Source: Arthrobacter sp. Leaf234 (GTDB lineage Bacteria; Actinomycetota; Actinomycetes; Actinomycetales; Micrococcaceae). From it: DNA of 64,000 nucleotides. The stretch is from contig NZ_LMLU01000001.1 in assembly GCF_001422665.1 (NCBI RefSeq), positions 1,264,731-1,328,730 of the forward strand. Direction: 5' to 3'. The translations under genes were made by a program, and so were the position numbers. Position 1 is the stretch's first letter, and the number at the start of each line of letters is the position of its first letter. Positions 42,615 through 50,467 of this stretch are shown here, piece by piece. The notes beneath the pieces are model-generated. The model ran no database searches. It saw nothing but the letters and a program-made list of their open reading frames with translations, and was not told where the DNA came from.

Positions 42615-42728
42615 ATGAAGGTCAACCCGAGCGTGAAGCGGATCTGCGAGAAGTGCCAGGTGGTTCGCCGCAAGGGCAACGTTCTCGTCATCTGCGAGAA
42701 CCCGCGCCACAAGCAGCGCCAGGGCTGA
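42615..42728 (+). CDS. rpmJ: 50S ribosomal protein L36 (zinc-ribbon form)
   Basis: The smallest ribosomal protein, 37 residues. ATG 42615 follows GAAGGAA. The four zinc ligands C11, C14, C27 and H32 are all present, so this is the zinc-binding C+ form. It lies between infA and rpsM, the usual site. Confidence 0.97.
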   Translation: MKVNPSVKRICEKCQVVRRKGNVLVICENPRHKQRQG

Positions 42729-42749
42729 GAACCTCTTCCAGAGGTTCTT
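42729..42749 (+). terminator. Hairpin after rpmJ
   Basis: GAACCTCT (42729-42736) pairs perfectly with AGAGGTTC (42740-42747) around a TCC loop, directly after the rpmJ stop, with TT following. It may attenuate transcription into rpsM rather than end the operon, since no new promoter was seen before rpsM. Confidence 0.4.
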
Positions 42750-42891
42750 CCCGCGCGTAGAAGTACATTCAACGGCAGAACAGCGTCCCGCAGGGGACGT
42801 ACACCCCCGGCTCGGAGGCCGGGGACCGGAACGCAGGTTCCGGGCACGTTCTGCTCCACACCTCCGGCACCACTGAAGGAGCACCGCCACC

Positions 42892-43269
42892 ATGGCACGT
42901 CTCGCTGGCGTAGACATCCCCCGCGAAAAGCGGGTAGTCATCGCGCTTACCTACATCTACGGCGTGGGCAAGACCCGTGCGGAGAAGACGATCGTCGACA
43001 CGGGGATCTCCCCGAACACGCGCGTCAAGGACCTCTCCGACGTCGAGCTCGTCCAGCTCCGCGACTACATCGAGGGCAACTTCAAGGTCGAGGGTGACCT
43101 CCGCCGTGAGGTCGCCGCCGATATCCGCCGCAAGGTCGAGATCGGCAGCTACGAAGGCATTCGGCACCGCCGCGGCCTTCCCGTACGCGGACAGCGTACG
43201 AAGACCAACGCTCGCACCCGCAAGGGCCCGAAGCGCACGGTCGCAGGCAAGAAGAAGGTCGGACGCTAG
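42892..43269 (+). CDS. rpsM: 30S ribosomal protein S13
   Basis: 30S head protein contacting the 50S subunit and P-site tRNA. The 125 residues start at ATG 42892 ([21 protein letters not shown]). Seen: [38 protein letters not shown] tail (key [13 protein letters not shown]). The spacer to rpmJ is 163 bases and GC-rich, with no gene. Confidence 0.98.
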   Translation: MARLAGVDIPREKRVVIALTYIYGVGKTRAEKTIVDTGISPNTRVKDLSDVELVQLRDYIEGNFKVEGDLRREVAADIRRKVEIGSYEGIRHRRGLPVRGQRTKTNARTRKGPKRTVAGKKKVGR

Positions 43270-43409
43270 ATCCCCACCGGCTCCCTAACATGACTCGCTA
43301 GCGCTCGTCAGGCCAGGGGACCCTCGCCGGCGGAGGCCCCTGTTTGCGGGACCTCCAGCAGGATTCGATCCGACTCAATGCTTTACCCAATACCTTCGTA
43401 GGAGAAGTA

Positions 43410-43811
43410 ATGCCCCCCAAGACTCGTGGAGCGGTGCGTAAGCCGCGTCGCAAGGACAAGAAGAACATCGCGCTCGGCCAGGCGCACATCAAGAGCACGT
43501 TCAACAACACCATCGTCTCCATCACGGACCCCAGCGGAGCAGTCATCTCCTGGGCCTCCGCCGGTGAGGTCGGTTTCAAGGGCTCGCGCAAGTCCACCCC
43601 GTTCGCTGCACAGATGGCTGCAGAGGCCGCTGCCAAGCGTGCGCAGGAGCACGGCGTCAAGAAGGTCGACGTCTTCGTGAAGGGTCCCGGATCCGGTCGC
43701 GAGACCGCGATCCGCTCGCTGCAGGCCACGGGCCTCGAGGTCGGATCCATCCAGGACGTCACCCCCAGCGCCCACAACGGATGCCGCCCGCCGAAGCGTC
43801 GCCGCGTCTGA
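43410..43811 (+). CDS. rpsK: 30S ribosomal protein S11
   Basis: Platform protein near the mRNA exit. The start at ATG 43410 follows GTAGGAGAAG and gives 133 residues ([19 protein letters not shown]). Seen: [30 protein letters not shown] and [17 protein letters not shown]. In many bacteria rpsD lies between rpsK and rpoA; it is absent here. Confidence 0.98.
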   Translation: MPPKTRGAVRKPRRKDKKNIALGQAHIKSTFNNTIVSITDPSGAVISWASAGEVGFKGSRKSTPFAAQMAAEAAAKRAQEHGVKKVDVFVKGPGSGRETAIRSLQATGLEVGSIQDVTPSAHNGCRPPKRRRV

Positions 43812-43830
43812 TCGGCCTGCCGTCACCGCA

Positions 43831-43864
43831 CCGCCTTGCAGGAACGAGAGTTCCGGCAGGGCGG
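43831..43864 (+). promoter_or_regulatory. Stem-loop in the rpsK-rpoA spacer
   Basis: Positions 43831-43845 pair with 43850-43864 around a GAGA tetraloop, with one G-U and one mismatch. No T tract. It may be a processing or attenuation element in the operon. Confidence 0.45.
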
Positions 43865-43961
43865 TTCGGTGCCGTTCCCGGTGGCTCCAGAGCCGGCTGA
43901 CCAGCAGTCCCGCCCCACTGAGAAGCGTCATATAGCGGATGCTTCCTGAAAGGAAATGTAC

Positions 43962-44972
43962 GTGCTCATTGCACAGCGCCCCACCCTGACTGAAGAAGTC
44001 GTCGCCGACAACCGCTCGCGGTTCGTCATCGAGCCCCTCGAGCCCGGCTTCGGTTACACCCTCGGCAACTCGCTCCGCCGCACGCTCCTGTCCTCGATCC
44101 CCGGCGCAGCCGTGACGAGCATCCGGATCGACGGCGTGCTGCACGAATTCACCACGGTTCCCGGTGTCAAGGAAGACGTCACCGAGATCATCCTGAACAT
44201 CAAGAACCTTGCCGTCTCCTCGGAGCATGACGAGCCGGTCGTCGCCTACCTGCGTAAGCAGGGTCCCGGCGTCGTCACCGCGGCGGACATCGCGCCTCCC
44301 GCCGGCGTCGAGTTCCACAACCCGGACCTGCACATCGCGACGCTCAACTCGAAGGGCAAGTTCGAGCTCGAACTGACCATCGAGCGTGGCCGTGGCTACG
44401 TGTCCGCCTCGCAGAACAAGTCCGGCGACTCCGAGATCGGCCGGATCCCGGTCGACTCGATCTACTCGCCGGTCCTGAAGGTGACCTTCCGCGTGGAGGC
44501 CACCCGTGTGGAGCAGCGCACCGACTTCGACAAGCTGATCGTCGACGTCGAGACGAAGGATGCCATCGCCCCCCGCGACGCCGTCGCGTCCGCCGGCACC
44601 ACCCTGGTGGAACTGTTCGGGCTCGCCCGCGAGCTGAACACCGCCGCCGAAGGCATCGAGATCGGCCCGTCGCCGACGGACGCCGCCCTGGCCGCCGACA
44701 TGGCGCTGCCCATCGAGGACCTCGAACTGACGGTCCGCTCGTACAACTGCCTCAAGCGTGAGGGCATCCACTCCGTGGGTGAACTCGTTGCACGCTCCGA
44801 GGCCGACCTCATGGACATCCGCAACTTCGGTGCGAAGTCCATCGACGAGGTCAAGGCGAAGCTCGTCGAGCTCGGTCTGTCCCTGAAGGATTCCCCTCCC
44901 GGGTTCGACCTTGCCGCCCGCGCTGCCGCCATCGAAGAGGACGACGCCGCCTACGGCGACGAAGAGCTCTAA
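43962..44972 (+). CDS. rpoA: DNA-directed RNA polymerase subunit alpha
   Basis: Dimer scaffold of RNA polymerase with a promoter-contacting C-terminal domain. The start at GTG 43962 has AAGGAAA six bases upstream and gives 336 residues ([13 protein letters not shown]). The in-frame ATG at 43956 sits on top of that ribosome site. The N-terminal domain has [20 protein letters not shown]. The C-terminal domain has [22 protein letters not shown], and [15 protein letters not shown] follows. Confidence 0.98.
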   Translation: MLIAQRPTLTEEVVADNRSRFVIEPLEPGFGYTLGNSLRRTLLSSIPGAAVTSIRIDGVLHEFTTVPGVKEDVTEIILNIKNLAVSSEHDEPVVAYLRKQGPGVVTAADIAPPAGVEFHNPDLHIATLNSKGKFELELTIERGRGYVSASQNKSGDSEIGRIPVDSIYSPVLKVTFRVEATRVEQRTDFDKLIVDVETKDAIAPRDAVASAGTTLVELFGLARELNTAAEGIEIGPSPTDAALAADMALPIEDLELTVRSYNCLKREGIHSVGELVARSEADLMDIRNFGAKSIDEVKAKLVELGLSLKDSPPGFDLAARAAAIEEDDAAYGDEEL

Positions 44973-44987
44973 CAACGCTATCTGCCC

Positions 44988-45013
44988 GCCCGCTGCTCCC
45001 CGGAGCGGCGGGC
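44988..45013 (+). promoter_or_regulatory. Stem-loop in the rpoA-rplQ spacer
   Basis: A 12-bp stem with one G-U, 44988-44999 with 45002-45013, fills much of the spacer. A T run is absent, and rplQ follows at once with no new promoter, so it probably modulates rather than ends transcription. Confidence 0.4.
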
Positions 45014-45039
45014 GGACACCCTAATGAGGAGAAAGAACC

Positions 45040-45648
45040 ATGCCCACACCCACCAAGGGCCCACGCCTCGGAGGCGGTCCGGCGCACGAACGCCTGATGC
45101 TCGCCAACCTGGCCGCCTCACTGTTCGAGCACAAGCGCATCACCACCACGGTGACGAAGGCCAAGCGCCTCCGCCCCTACGCCGAGCGTCTGATCACGTT
45201 CGCGAAGAAGGGTGACCTCGCGTCGCGTCGCCGCGTCCTCGGCGTCATCAGCAGCAAGAGCATCGTCCACGAGCTGTTCACGGACATCGCGCCGGCCGTC
45301 GCCAACCGCGAGGGCGGCTACACCCGCATCACGAAGATCGGCAACCGCAAGGGCGACAACGCCCCCATGGCCGTCATCGAACTGGTGCTGGAGCCCATGT
45401 CGGCCAAGCAGTCCGTGGTCGCCGAGGCCGAGCAGGCCAAGGCTCCCGCCGCTGCCGCGCCGGTCGCCGAATCCGTCGACTCGCCCGAGTCCGCTGATTC
45501 CGTCGACTCGGTGGATTCCGCCGAGTCCGCTGAGTCCGCCGCATCTGCCGAAGAGGTAGCTGCGGAGGACACCACGGTCGACGCCGAAGCCGGCACCGCC
45601 GACGAGGTCGTCGTCGTCGAGGGCACCGTCGAGGACGAGAAGAAGTAA
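45040..45648 (+). CDS. rplQ: 50S ribosomal protein L17 with acidic repetitive tail
   Basis: 50S protein near the tunnel exit. The 202 residues start at ATG 45040. The core (residues 1-125) has [38 protein letters not shown] and [20 protein letters not shown]. The last 75 or so residues are an Ala-rich then acidic tail with Ser-[Val/Ala/Pro]-[Asp/Glu] steps ([20 protein letters not shown]). E. coli L17 has 127 residues. The tail is a known type of extension in actinobacteria; its role is not known. Confidence 0.97.
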   Translation: MPTPTKGPRLGGGPAHERLMLANLAASLFEHKRITTTVTKAKRLRPYAERLITFAKKGDLASRRRVLGVISSKSIVHELFTDIAPAVANREGGYTRITKIGNRKGDNAPMAVIELVLEPMSAKQSVVAEAEQAKAPAAAAPVAESVDSPESADSVDSVDSAESAESAASAEEVAAEDTTVDAEAGTADEVVVVEGTVEDEKK

Positions 45649-45670
45649 TTCTTCCCACCCGACGAACGCC

Positions 45671-46642
45671 ATGACCAGCCAGGAGCCCGCCGTACCCGAG
45701 AGGGACGGCGGGCTCCTGCGTGTCCGCCTCGATATCGCGTACGACGGATCGCCGTTCTCCGGCTGGGCACTGCAGCCCGGGCTCGTCACCGTCCAGGGCG
45801 TCCTCGAGGACGCCCTCTTCACACTGCTGAGGCGTCCCGTCCGGCTGACGGTCGGCGGGCGTACGGACGCGGGCGTCCACGCACGGGGGCAGGTGGCCCA
45901 CGCCGACCTCACTGCCGGGGAATGGACCGGCATGGGGAGGGGACGTGAGGTCGACCCGGCGGACGCCTTCCGCCGCCGCCTGACCGGGACGATCAACCGC
46001 GTCCTCACCGACGGCATCAGCGGCAGGGGACGCTCCGTGCGGAACTCCGTCCCCGTCGTCGTCGTGCGTTCCGCTTCGCGTGCTCCTGAGGGATTCGACG
46101 CTCGCTTCTCGGCACTCTGGCGCCGGTACAGCTACGGGATCGCCGACGCGATGACGGGCCAGGACCCGCTCCACCGGCACACCACCCTGTGGTATCCGGC
46201 ACCGCTCGACGTGGAACTGCTCAACGAGGGCGCCGCCCACCTGCTCGGCATGCAGGACTTCGCGGCCTTCTGCAAGCCGCGGGAGGGGTCCACGACCATC
46301 AGGGAACTGCAGCGCTACGAGTTCGTGCGGGGGCACGACGGAGCCATCACGGCGACTGTCCAGGCCGATGCCTTCTGCCACAACATGGTGCGCGCGCTGA
46401 TCGGCTCGACGCTGCGGGTGGGTTCGGGGGAGATGCCGCCGGTCTGGCTGGCACAACGGCTCGCCGCCCGCCTCAAGGACGCACGGTCCATCCTCGCTGC
46501 CCCGCACCCCCTCGTGCTGGAGGAGATCGCCTATCCGGGGGAGGGCGAGCTCGCCGGCCGGGCCGCACTGACGCGTGCGCGCCGTACCTCCGGACACCTC
46601 TCCGACGGCTCATCGCAGGTCGTCGACCCGGACCAGGACTGA
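45671..46642 (+). CDS. truA: tRNA pseudouridine synthase A
   Basis: Makes pseudouridine at positions 38-40 of the tRNA anticodon arm. The 323 residues start at ATG 45671, 22 bases after rplQ. The catalytic aspartate is D66 in VGGRTDAGVHA. Other conserved parts are LDIAYDGSPFSGWA, the RFSALWRRYSYGI strand, DFAAFCKPREG and the C-terminal FCHNMVRALIG. It is somewhat longer than the roughly 270 residues of E. coli TruA because of loops near residues 90-130. It probably shares the infA-rplQ transcript. Confidence 0.96.
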   Translation: MTSQEPAVPERDGGLLRVRLDIAYDGSPFSGWALQPGLVTVQGVLEDALFTLLRRPVRLTVGGRTDAGVHARGQVAHADLTAGEWTGMGRGREVDPADAFRRRLTGTINRVLTDGISGRGRSVRNSVPVVVVRSASRAPEGFDARFSALWRRYSYGIADAMTGQDPLHRHTTLWYPAPLDVELLNEGAAHLLGMQDFAAFCKPREGSTTIRELQRYEFVRGHDGAITATVQADAFCHNMVRALIGSTLRVGSGEMPPVWLAQRLAARLKDARSILAAPHPLVLEEIAYPGEGELAGRAALTRARRTSGHLSDGSSQVVDPDQD

Positions 46643-46761
46643 GACCGCCGGGGGCCGTTCCACTTCTTTTCGTCATCCTGCATCCAGGGCGGCCCTCCGG
46701 CCGGTAGTACGGGTGTAAGGATCAATCGGAGGCTCCACGGAGCCCGAACGAGGAGAAGAAC

Positions 46762-47583
46762 ATGCGCAAGAGCTTCTATGCCGTCGGTGCGGTCGCAGCA
46801 CTGGGTGTCGCCGGTGTCGCCAGCCCCGCGATCGCGGCGGAGACGGCGGACACGGCCCAGCTGTCCGTCCTCCACGCCGTCCCCGATCTCACGGTGGACG
46901 TCTACGTCAACGGCGACCTGACCCTCGACGACTTCGCACCCGGAACCCTCGCCGGGCCCCTCGAGCTCCCCGCGGGCGACTACGAACTGGCCGTGACGGC
47001 AGCGGATGCCGCCGACGCCAGTGCCCCCGTCATCGGCCCGGTCACCGTGACCCTCGCAGCCGGCGGGAACTACACCGCCACGGCCAACCTCGACGCCGAG
47101 GGCGCGCCCACCGCGAACTTCTACACGAATGACGTCTCCGCGGTCGAGGCCGGGAAGTCGCGCCTCACCGTGCGGCACACCGCCGCCGCTCCCGCCGTCG
47201 ACGTGCTGGCCGGCGGCGCGCCCGTGGTCGAGAACCTGAGCAACCCCGATGAGGCGACGCTCACGACGGATCCCGGCACGATCTCTGCAGCAGTCGCCGC
47301 CACGGGAACCACCGCGCCCGTGATCGGCCCGGCCGACCTCACGCTCGCCGAGGGCACCGCGACGATCGTGTACGCGTGGGGCAGTCTCGAGGACGGCAAC
47401 CTCGCCCTCGCCACGCAGGCCATCGAGGGGCTCCACTCCGATCCCGCCGCCGTTCCGGGCGCCCAGGCAGGACCGGCGCAGGACAGCTCGGGGATGCTCC
47501 TGGGAGCGGGCGCGGTAGGCCTCGTACTGCTCTCCGGCGCCTTCGTGGCAGCTCGCGTGCGGGGTTCGCGCACGGCCGCATGA
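46762..47583 (+). CDS. Secreted DUF4397 protein with two repeats and a C-terminal anchor
   Basis: A 273-residue predicted surface protein. Residues 1-26 look like a signal peptide ending in PAIAAE. Two related domains follow: one from about residue 33 (LSVLHAVPDLTVDVYVNGD ... APVIGPVTVTLAAGG), the other from about 132 (LTVRHTAAAPAVDVLAGGA ... APVIGPADLTLAEGT). A hydrophobic segment (LLGAGAVGLVLLSGAFVAA) and a basic RVRGSRTAA tail end it, a sorting-signal layout, but no LPXTG is visible. ATG 46762 follows GAGGAGAAG. The next gene encodes a class F sortase, which suggests it is the substrate. Biological role unknown. Confidence 0.85.
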   Translation: MRKSFYAVGAVAALGVAGVASPAIAAETADTAQLSVLHAVPDLTVDVYVNGDLTLDDFAPGTLAGPLELPAGDYELAVTAADAADASAPVIGPVTVTLAAGGNYTATANLDAEGAPTANFYTNDVSAVEAGKSRLTVRHTAAAPAVDVLAGGAPVVENLSNPDEATLTTDPGTISAAVAATGTTAPVIGPADLTLAEGTATIVYAWGSLEDGNLALATQAIEGLHSDPAAVPGAQAGPAQDSSGMLLGAGAVGLVLLSGAFVAARVRGSRTAA

Positions 47584-47651
47584 GCCGGCCGGCGGGGCTG
47601 GAGGCCCCTCCATCCTCCCGCCCCGCCTGGTCGCCCCTTCCTCGACCGAAA

Positions 47652-48395
47652 GTGAAGTCCGTGACTCGACTGCCCCATCGCATCGCCGTCCTGCTGCTCA
47701 GCGCCGGCCTCGGCCTGCTCTCCGCCGGATGCGCACAGCCCGCTGCGGCACCCCAGCCCACGCCGTCGTCGGCGGACGGCGCAAGGCAGGACACCGGCAC
47801 ATCGCCAGCAGCCGACGCAGTACCGGCTCCCGGCGGGACGCAGGGCCCGGAAGCGGAGAAGGACGCCTCCGCGTCCGCCGCTGCGGTCCCGGGCGGGACG
47901 TCGGCGGCCGGCATCACCCTCTGGCCCGCCACCGCAGCGCAGACGGAGGCCGCTCCTCCACCGGTCTCCCTGGACATCGAGGGCACGGACATCCAGGTGG
48001 ACGTGATCGACGTGGGGATCGCGGACGACGACGAGATGGAGATCCCCTCGAGCTTCTACGAGGCCGGCTGGTACCGGTACGGCCCCGCACCGGGCGCCTC
48101 GTCGGGCAACGCCGTTCTCGCCGCGCACATCGACATCGGCACGGAGCAGATGCCCTTCGCGCGGCTCAAGGACGTCGCGATCGGTACCGAGATCACCGTG
48201 GGGCGTGAGGACGCCGAGCCCGTGCGCTACCGGGTCACGGATGTACGCAACGAGCCGAAGGCGGCCCTCGACACCGACGAGATCTTCCGGCGCGACGGCG
48301 ACCACCAGCTCGTCATCGTGACCTGCGGCGGGGACTGGCTCTCGGACCGCGCGGACTATGAGGATAATGTGGTCCTCACGGCAACGCCGCTCTGA
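47652..48395 (+). CDS. Class F sortase, predicted lipoprotein
   Basis: Likely transpeptidase acting at the cell surface. With GTG 47652 as start the product has 247 residues; ATG 47580 (overlapping the previous stop as ATGA) or GTG 47661 are alternatives. The N-terminus has a signal with a lipobox-like LLSAGC, lipidation cysteine C27, then a Pro/Ala/Ser-rich linker to about residue 105. The catalytic domain shows H159 (LAAHID), C225 (VTCGG) and R233 (SDRADYEDNVV), the three expected sortase residues. It sits between the DUF4397 protein and an ECF sigma factor. The substrate is inferred from position only. Confidence 0.85.
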   Translation: MKSVTRLPHRIAVLLLSAGLGLLSAGCAQPAAAPQPTPSSADGARQDTGTSPAADAVPAPGGTQGPEAEKDASASAAAVPGGTSAAGITLWPATAAQTEAAPPPVSLDIEGTDIQVDVIDVGIADDDEMEIPSSFYEAGWYRYGPAPGASSGNAVLAAHIDIGTEQMPFARLKDVAIGTEITVGREDAEPVRYRVTDVRNEPKAALDTDEIFRRDGDHQLVIVTCGGDWLSDRADYEDNVVLTATPL

Positions 48396-48481
48396 AACGC
48401 CCCGACATCGAGATGTGGACGGGCGCGACGGAGTCGACGCAGGAGGCCGTCGTCCAGCGTCCCCGCCCGAAGGAGAGCACC

Positions 48482-49051
48482 GTGGCATCCTCAGGTCGAG
48501 GGCCGGCCGGGACTCCCGAGCTGCAGTTCGCGACCGGTGGTGAGGAAGGGCTGGCCCTGGCCTACCGCGCTCATGCGCCGCTGGTGTTCAGCGTGGCCCT
48601 CCGCGCTCTCGGAGACCGCCAGGCCGCATCGGACGCGACGCAGGAGGTCTTCATCCGGGCGTGGCGCTTCCGGTCGGGGTTCGACCCCGAGGCCGGGAGC
48701 CTGCCCGCCTGGCTGCTCGGCATCAACCGGAACGTGATCGCCGATGCCCTCGCTGCGCGCCGCCGGCGCGAGCGCCTGGACCATCTGGCGACCACCGTGG
48801 CCGATCACCGCTCCGCCGGTCCGGGCAGCGAGATCATGGATGGACTGGCGGATCGGGTGGTCCTCGATTCCGAGCTGGAGATGCTCGGGGAACCCCAGCG
48901 GTCGATCCTGAAGCTCGCCTTCTACGACGACCTCACGCACCAGGAGATCGCCACGCGGCTGCGGCTGCCCCTCGGGACCGTCAAGAGTCATATCCGCCGA
49001 AGTCTCACCCACCTACGACGCCGATTGGAGGCCTGGCATGCAGCACCTTGA
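48482..49051 (+). CDS. ECF-family RNA polymerase sigma factor
   Basis: Alternative sigma factor with regions 2 and 4 only. The start at GTG 48482 is supported by AAGGAG at 48470-48475 and gives 189 residues; an upstream ATG at 48413 has no such site. Region 2 includes HAPLVFSVALRALGDRQAASDATQEVFIRAW-type residues (key DATQEVFIRAWRF). Region 4 has the helix-turn-helix LTHQEIATRLRLPLGTVKSHIRR. The following anti-sigma gene overlaps it by 14 bases. It probably regulates itself and may regulate the surface-protein genes just upstream. Confidence 0.93.
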   Translation: MASSGRGPAGTPELQFATGGEEGLALAYRAHAPLVFSVALRALGDRQAASDATQEVFIRAWRFRSGFDPEAGSLPAWLLGINRNVIADALAARRRRERLDHLATTVADHRSAGPGSEIMDGLADRVVLDSELEMLGEPQRSILKLAFYDDLTHQEIATRLRLPLGTVKSHIRRSLTHLRRRLEAWHAAP

Positions 49052-49826
49052 CCCCGAGTCCATCAGCCTGGCCGCCCTCGGGGAGGACCTCGACGAGTCC
49101 GGCCGTGCCCACCTCGAGGGATGCGACACCTGTGCCATGGAGGTCGAGGATCTCCACGAGGTCGTCCGGCTGGCCCGCGCCGGCGATGACGACCCCCTCG
49201 AGTCGCCGGATCCGGCGGTGTGGGCAGGCATCCACGCGGAGCTCGGCCTCGAGCCGGCGCAGCTCGGGGACCCCCTGACGCGGACGGTTCCGACCCATGA
49301 CGCACTCCGGGCCGTCGGGGCGGGCTCGCGGACCGCGGACGGCGCGTCGATGAGGGGCCGATCGTCCCGGCGACCCCTGGGTGTGCGTCACCTGGCGGCC
49401 GCGGCCGCGGTGGGCGTGCTGGTCGGCGGTGGCGCACTGTGGGCCGTCCAGGTCTTCGCGTCCCCACCCGGACCGGAGGTGCTCGCGGAGACGGTGCTCG
49501 AACCCCTCGACGGATCCACGGGGGAGGGGACGGCGACCGTCGTGTCCGGCGAGGGCGGCGTGCGCTCGCTCGACGTCCGGTCGACGGCGGGCGAGGCCGG
49601 CGGCTTCGAGGAGGTCTGGCTGATCGCACCCGGACTGGACCGCATGTACAGCCTGGGTGTGCTGCACGGCGGTGACGGCTCACTGACGATCCCCGACAGC
49701 GTGGACCTGGCGGAATTCCCCATCGTCGACGTCTCGGACGAGCCGCTCGACGGCGATCCCACCCACTCGGGGGTGAGCGTGCTCCGGGGGACACTGCCGG
49801 CCGGATCTGACCGGCAGCAGGACTAG
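49038..49826 (+). CDS. Membrane anti-sigma factor with zinc-type motif (RskA-like)
   Basis: Predicted partner that holds the ECF sigma factor inactive at the membrane. The 262 residues start at ATG 49038, inside the sigma gene. The cytosolic part has HLEGCDTC (H25, C29, C32), the His-x3-Cys-x2-Cys zinc anti-sigma motif. One membrane helix lies at about residues 118-137 (HLAAAAAVGVLVGGGALWAV). The outside part with EEVWLIAPGLDRMYSLGVL resembles the RskA C-terminal domain. Its stop overlaps the stop of the convergent prepilin peptidase gene by three bases. Confidence 0.9.
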   Translation: MQHLDPESISLAALGEDLDESGRAHLEGCDTCAMEVEDLHEVVRLARAGDDDPLESPDPAVWAGIHAELGLEPAQLGDPLTRTVPTHDALRAVGAGSRTADGASMRGRSSRRPLGVRHLAAAAAVGVLVGGGALWAVQVFASPPGPEVLAETVLEPLDGSTGEGTATVVSGEGGVRSLDVRSTAGEAGGFEEVWLIAPGLDRMYSLGVLHGGDGSLTIPDSVDLAEFPIVDVSDEPLDGDPTHSGVSVLRGTLPAGSDRQQD

Positions 49827-50467
49827 CCGAGGAGGACGAGCCCGGCGAATGCCGCAAGGAGCATGCCGGGACCGAAGGGGAAGGTGGTGCCGCGGGTGCC
49901 GCGCCGTAGCGCCAGGACGAGGACGCCCGCGAGGCCACCCAGCAGGAATCCGCCGAGCAGCGTGCACATCCACGCCGCGTAGCCGGCCCACCCGCCATAG
50001 AGGCCGAGGACCGCGGCGAGCTTCACGTCGCCCATCCCCATGCCCGCGGGTGAGACGAGCGCCAGCAGGAGGTAGACCGCGAACAGGGCCAGCCCTCCGC
50101 CGAGGGCGCCGAGCAGGCTCCACCACGATCCGCTCGCGACAGCCGCCACGAGCAGGACCGCGAGCGTGCCGAGGGCGAAGGGCAGGACGAGGGCGTTCGG
50201 CAACAGCTTGGTCCGCGCGTCGATCGCTGCGAGCACGACGGCGAAGGCGGCGAACACCGTCACCAGGAGATCGTCCCACCACGCCTCGAGGAGCAGGCTC
50301 CCGCAGGCGGCGGCCAGTCCCGCGAAGGCGGCGAGCGGAGCCCGGCCCGAGGGCGGGAGCGCCGTACGGGGATCGCGTCCAGCGCGGTCGACGACCACCA
50401 GGGCCAGCAGCGAGGCGAGGACTGCAGCGAGGACCGCCCCGAGGACCGATGCGTCGAGAACCTGCAC
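49823..50467 (-). CDS. A24 prepilin peptidase (TadV/CpaA type)
   Basis: Membrane aspartyl protease that should cleave the leader of the Flp pilin and the TadE/TadG-type pseudopilins. The 214 residues are mostly hydrophobic, with several membrane helices. The two catalytic aspartates are D83 in AAIDARTKLLPN and D147 in GMGMGDVKLA (the GxGD motif). The N-terminal methylase domain of large type IV prepilin peptidases is absent, as in TadV. It starts at GTG 50467, abutting the histidine kinase stop, so the two are probably co-expressed. It is 3 kb from the tad operon. Confidence 0.92.
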   Translation of the reverse strand: MQVLDASVLGAVLAAVLASLLALVVVDRAGRDPRTALPPSGRAPLAAFAGLAAACGSLLLEAWWDDLLVTVFAAFAVVLAAIDARTKLLPNALVLPFALGTLAVLLVAAVASGSWWSLLGALGGGLALFAVYLLLALVSPAGMGMGDVKLAAVLGLYGGWAGYAAWMCTLLGGFLLGGLAGVLVLALRRGTRGTTFPFGPGMLLAAFAGLVLLG

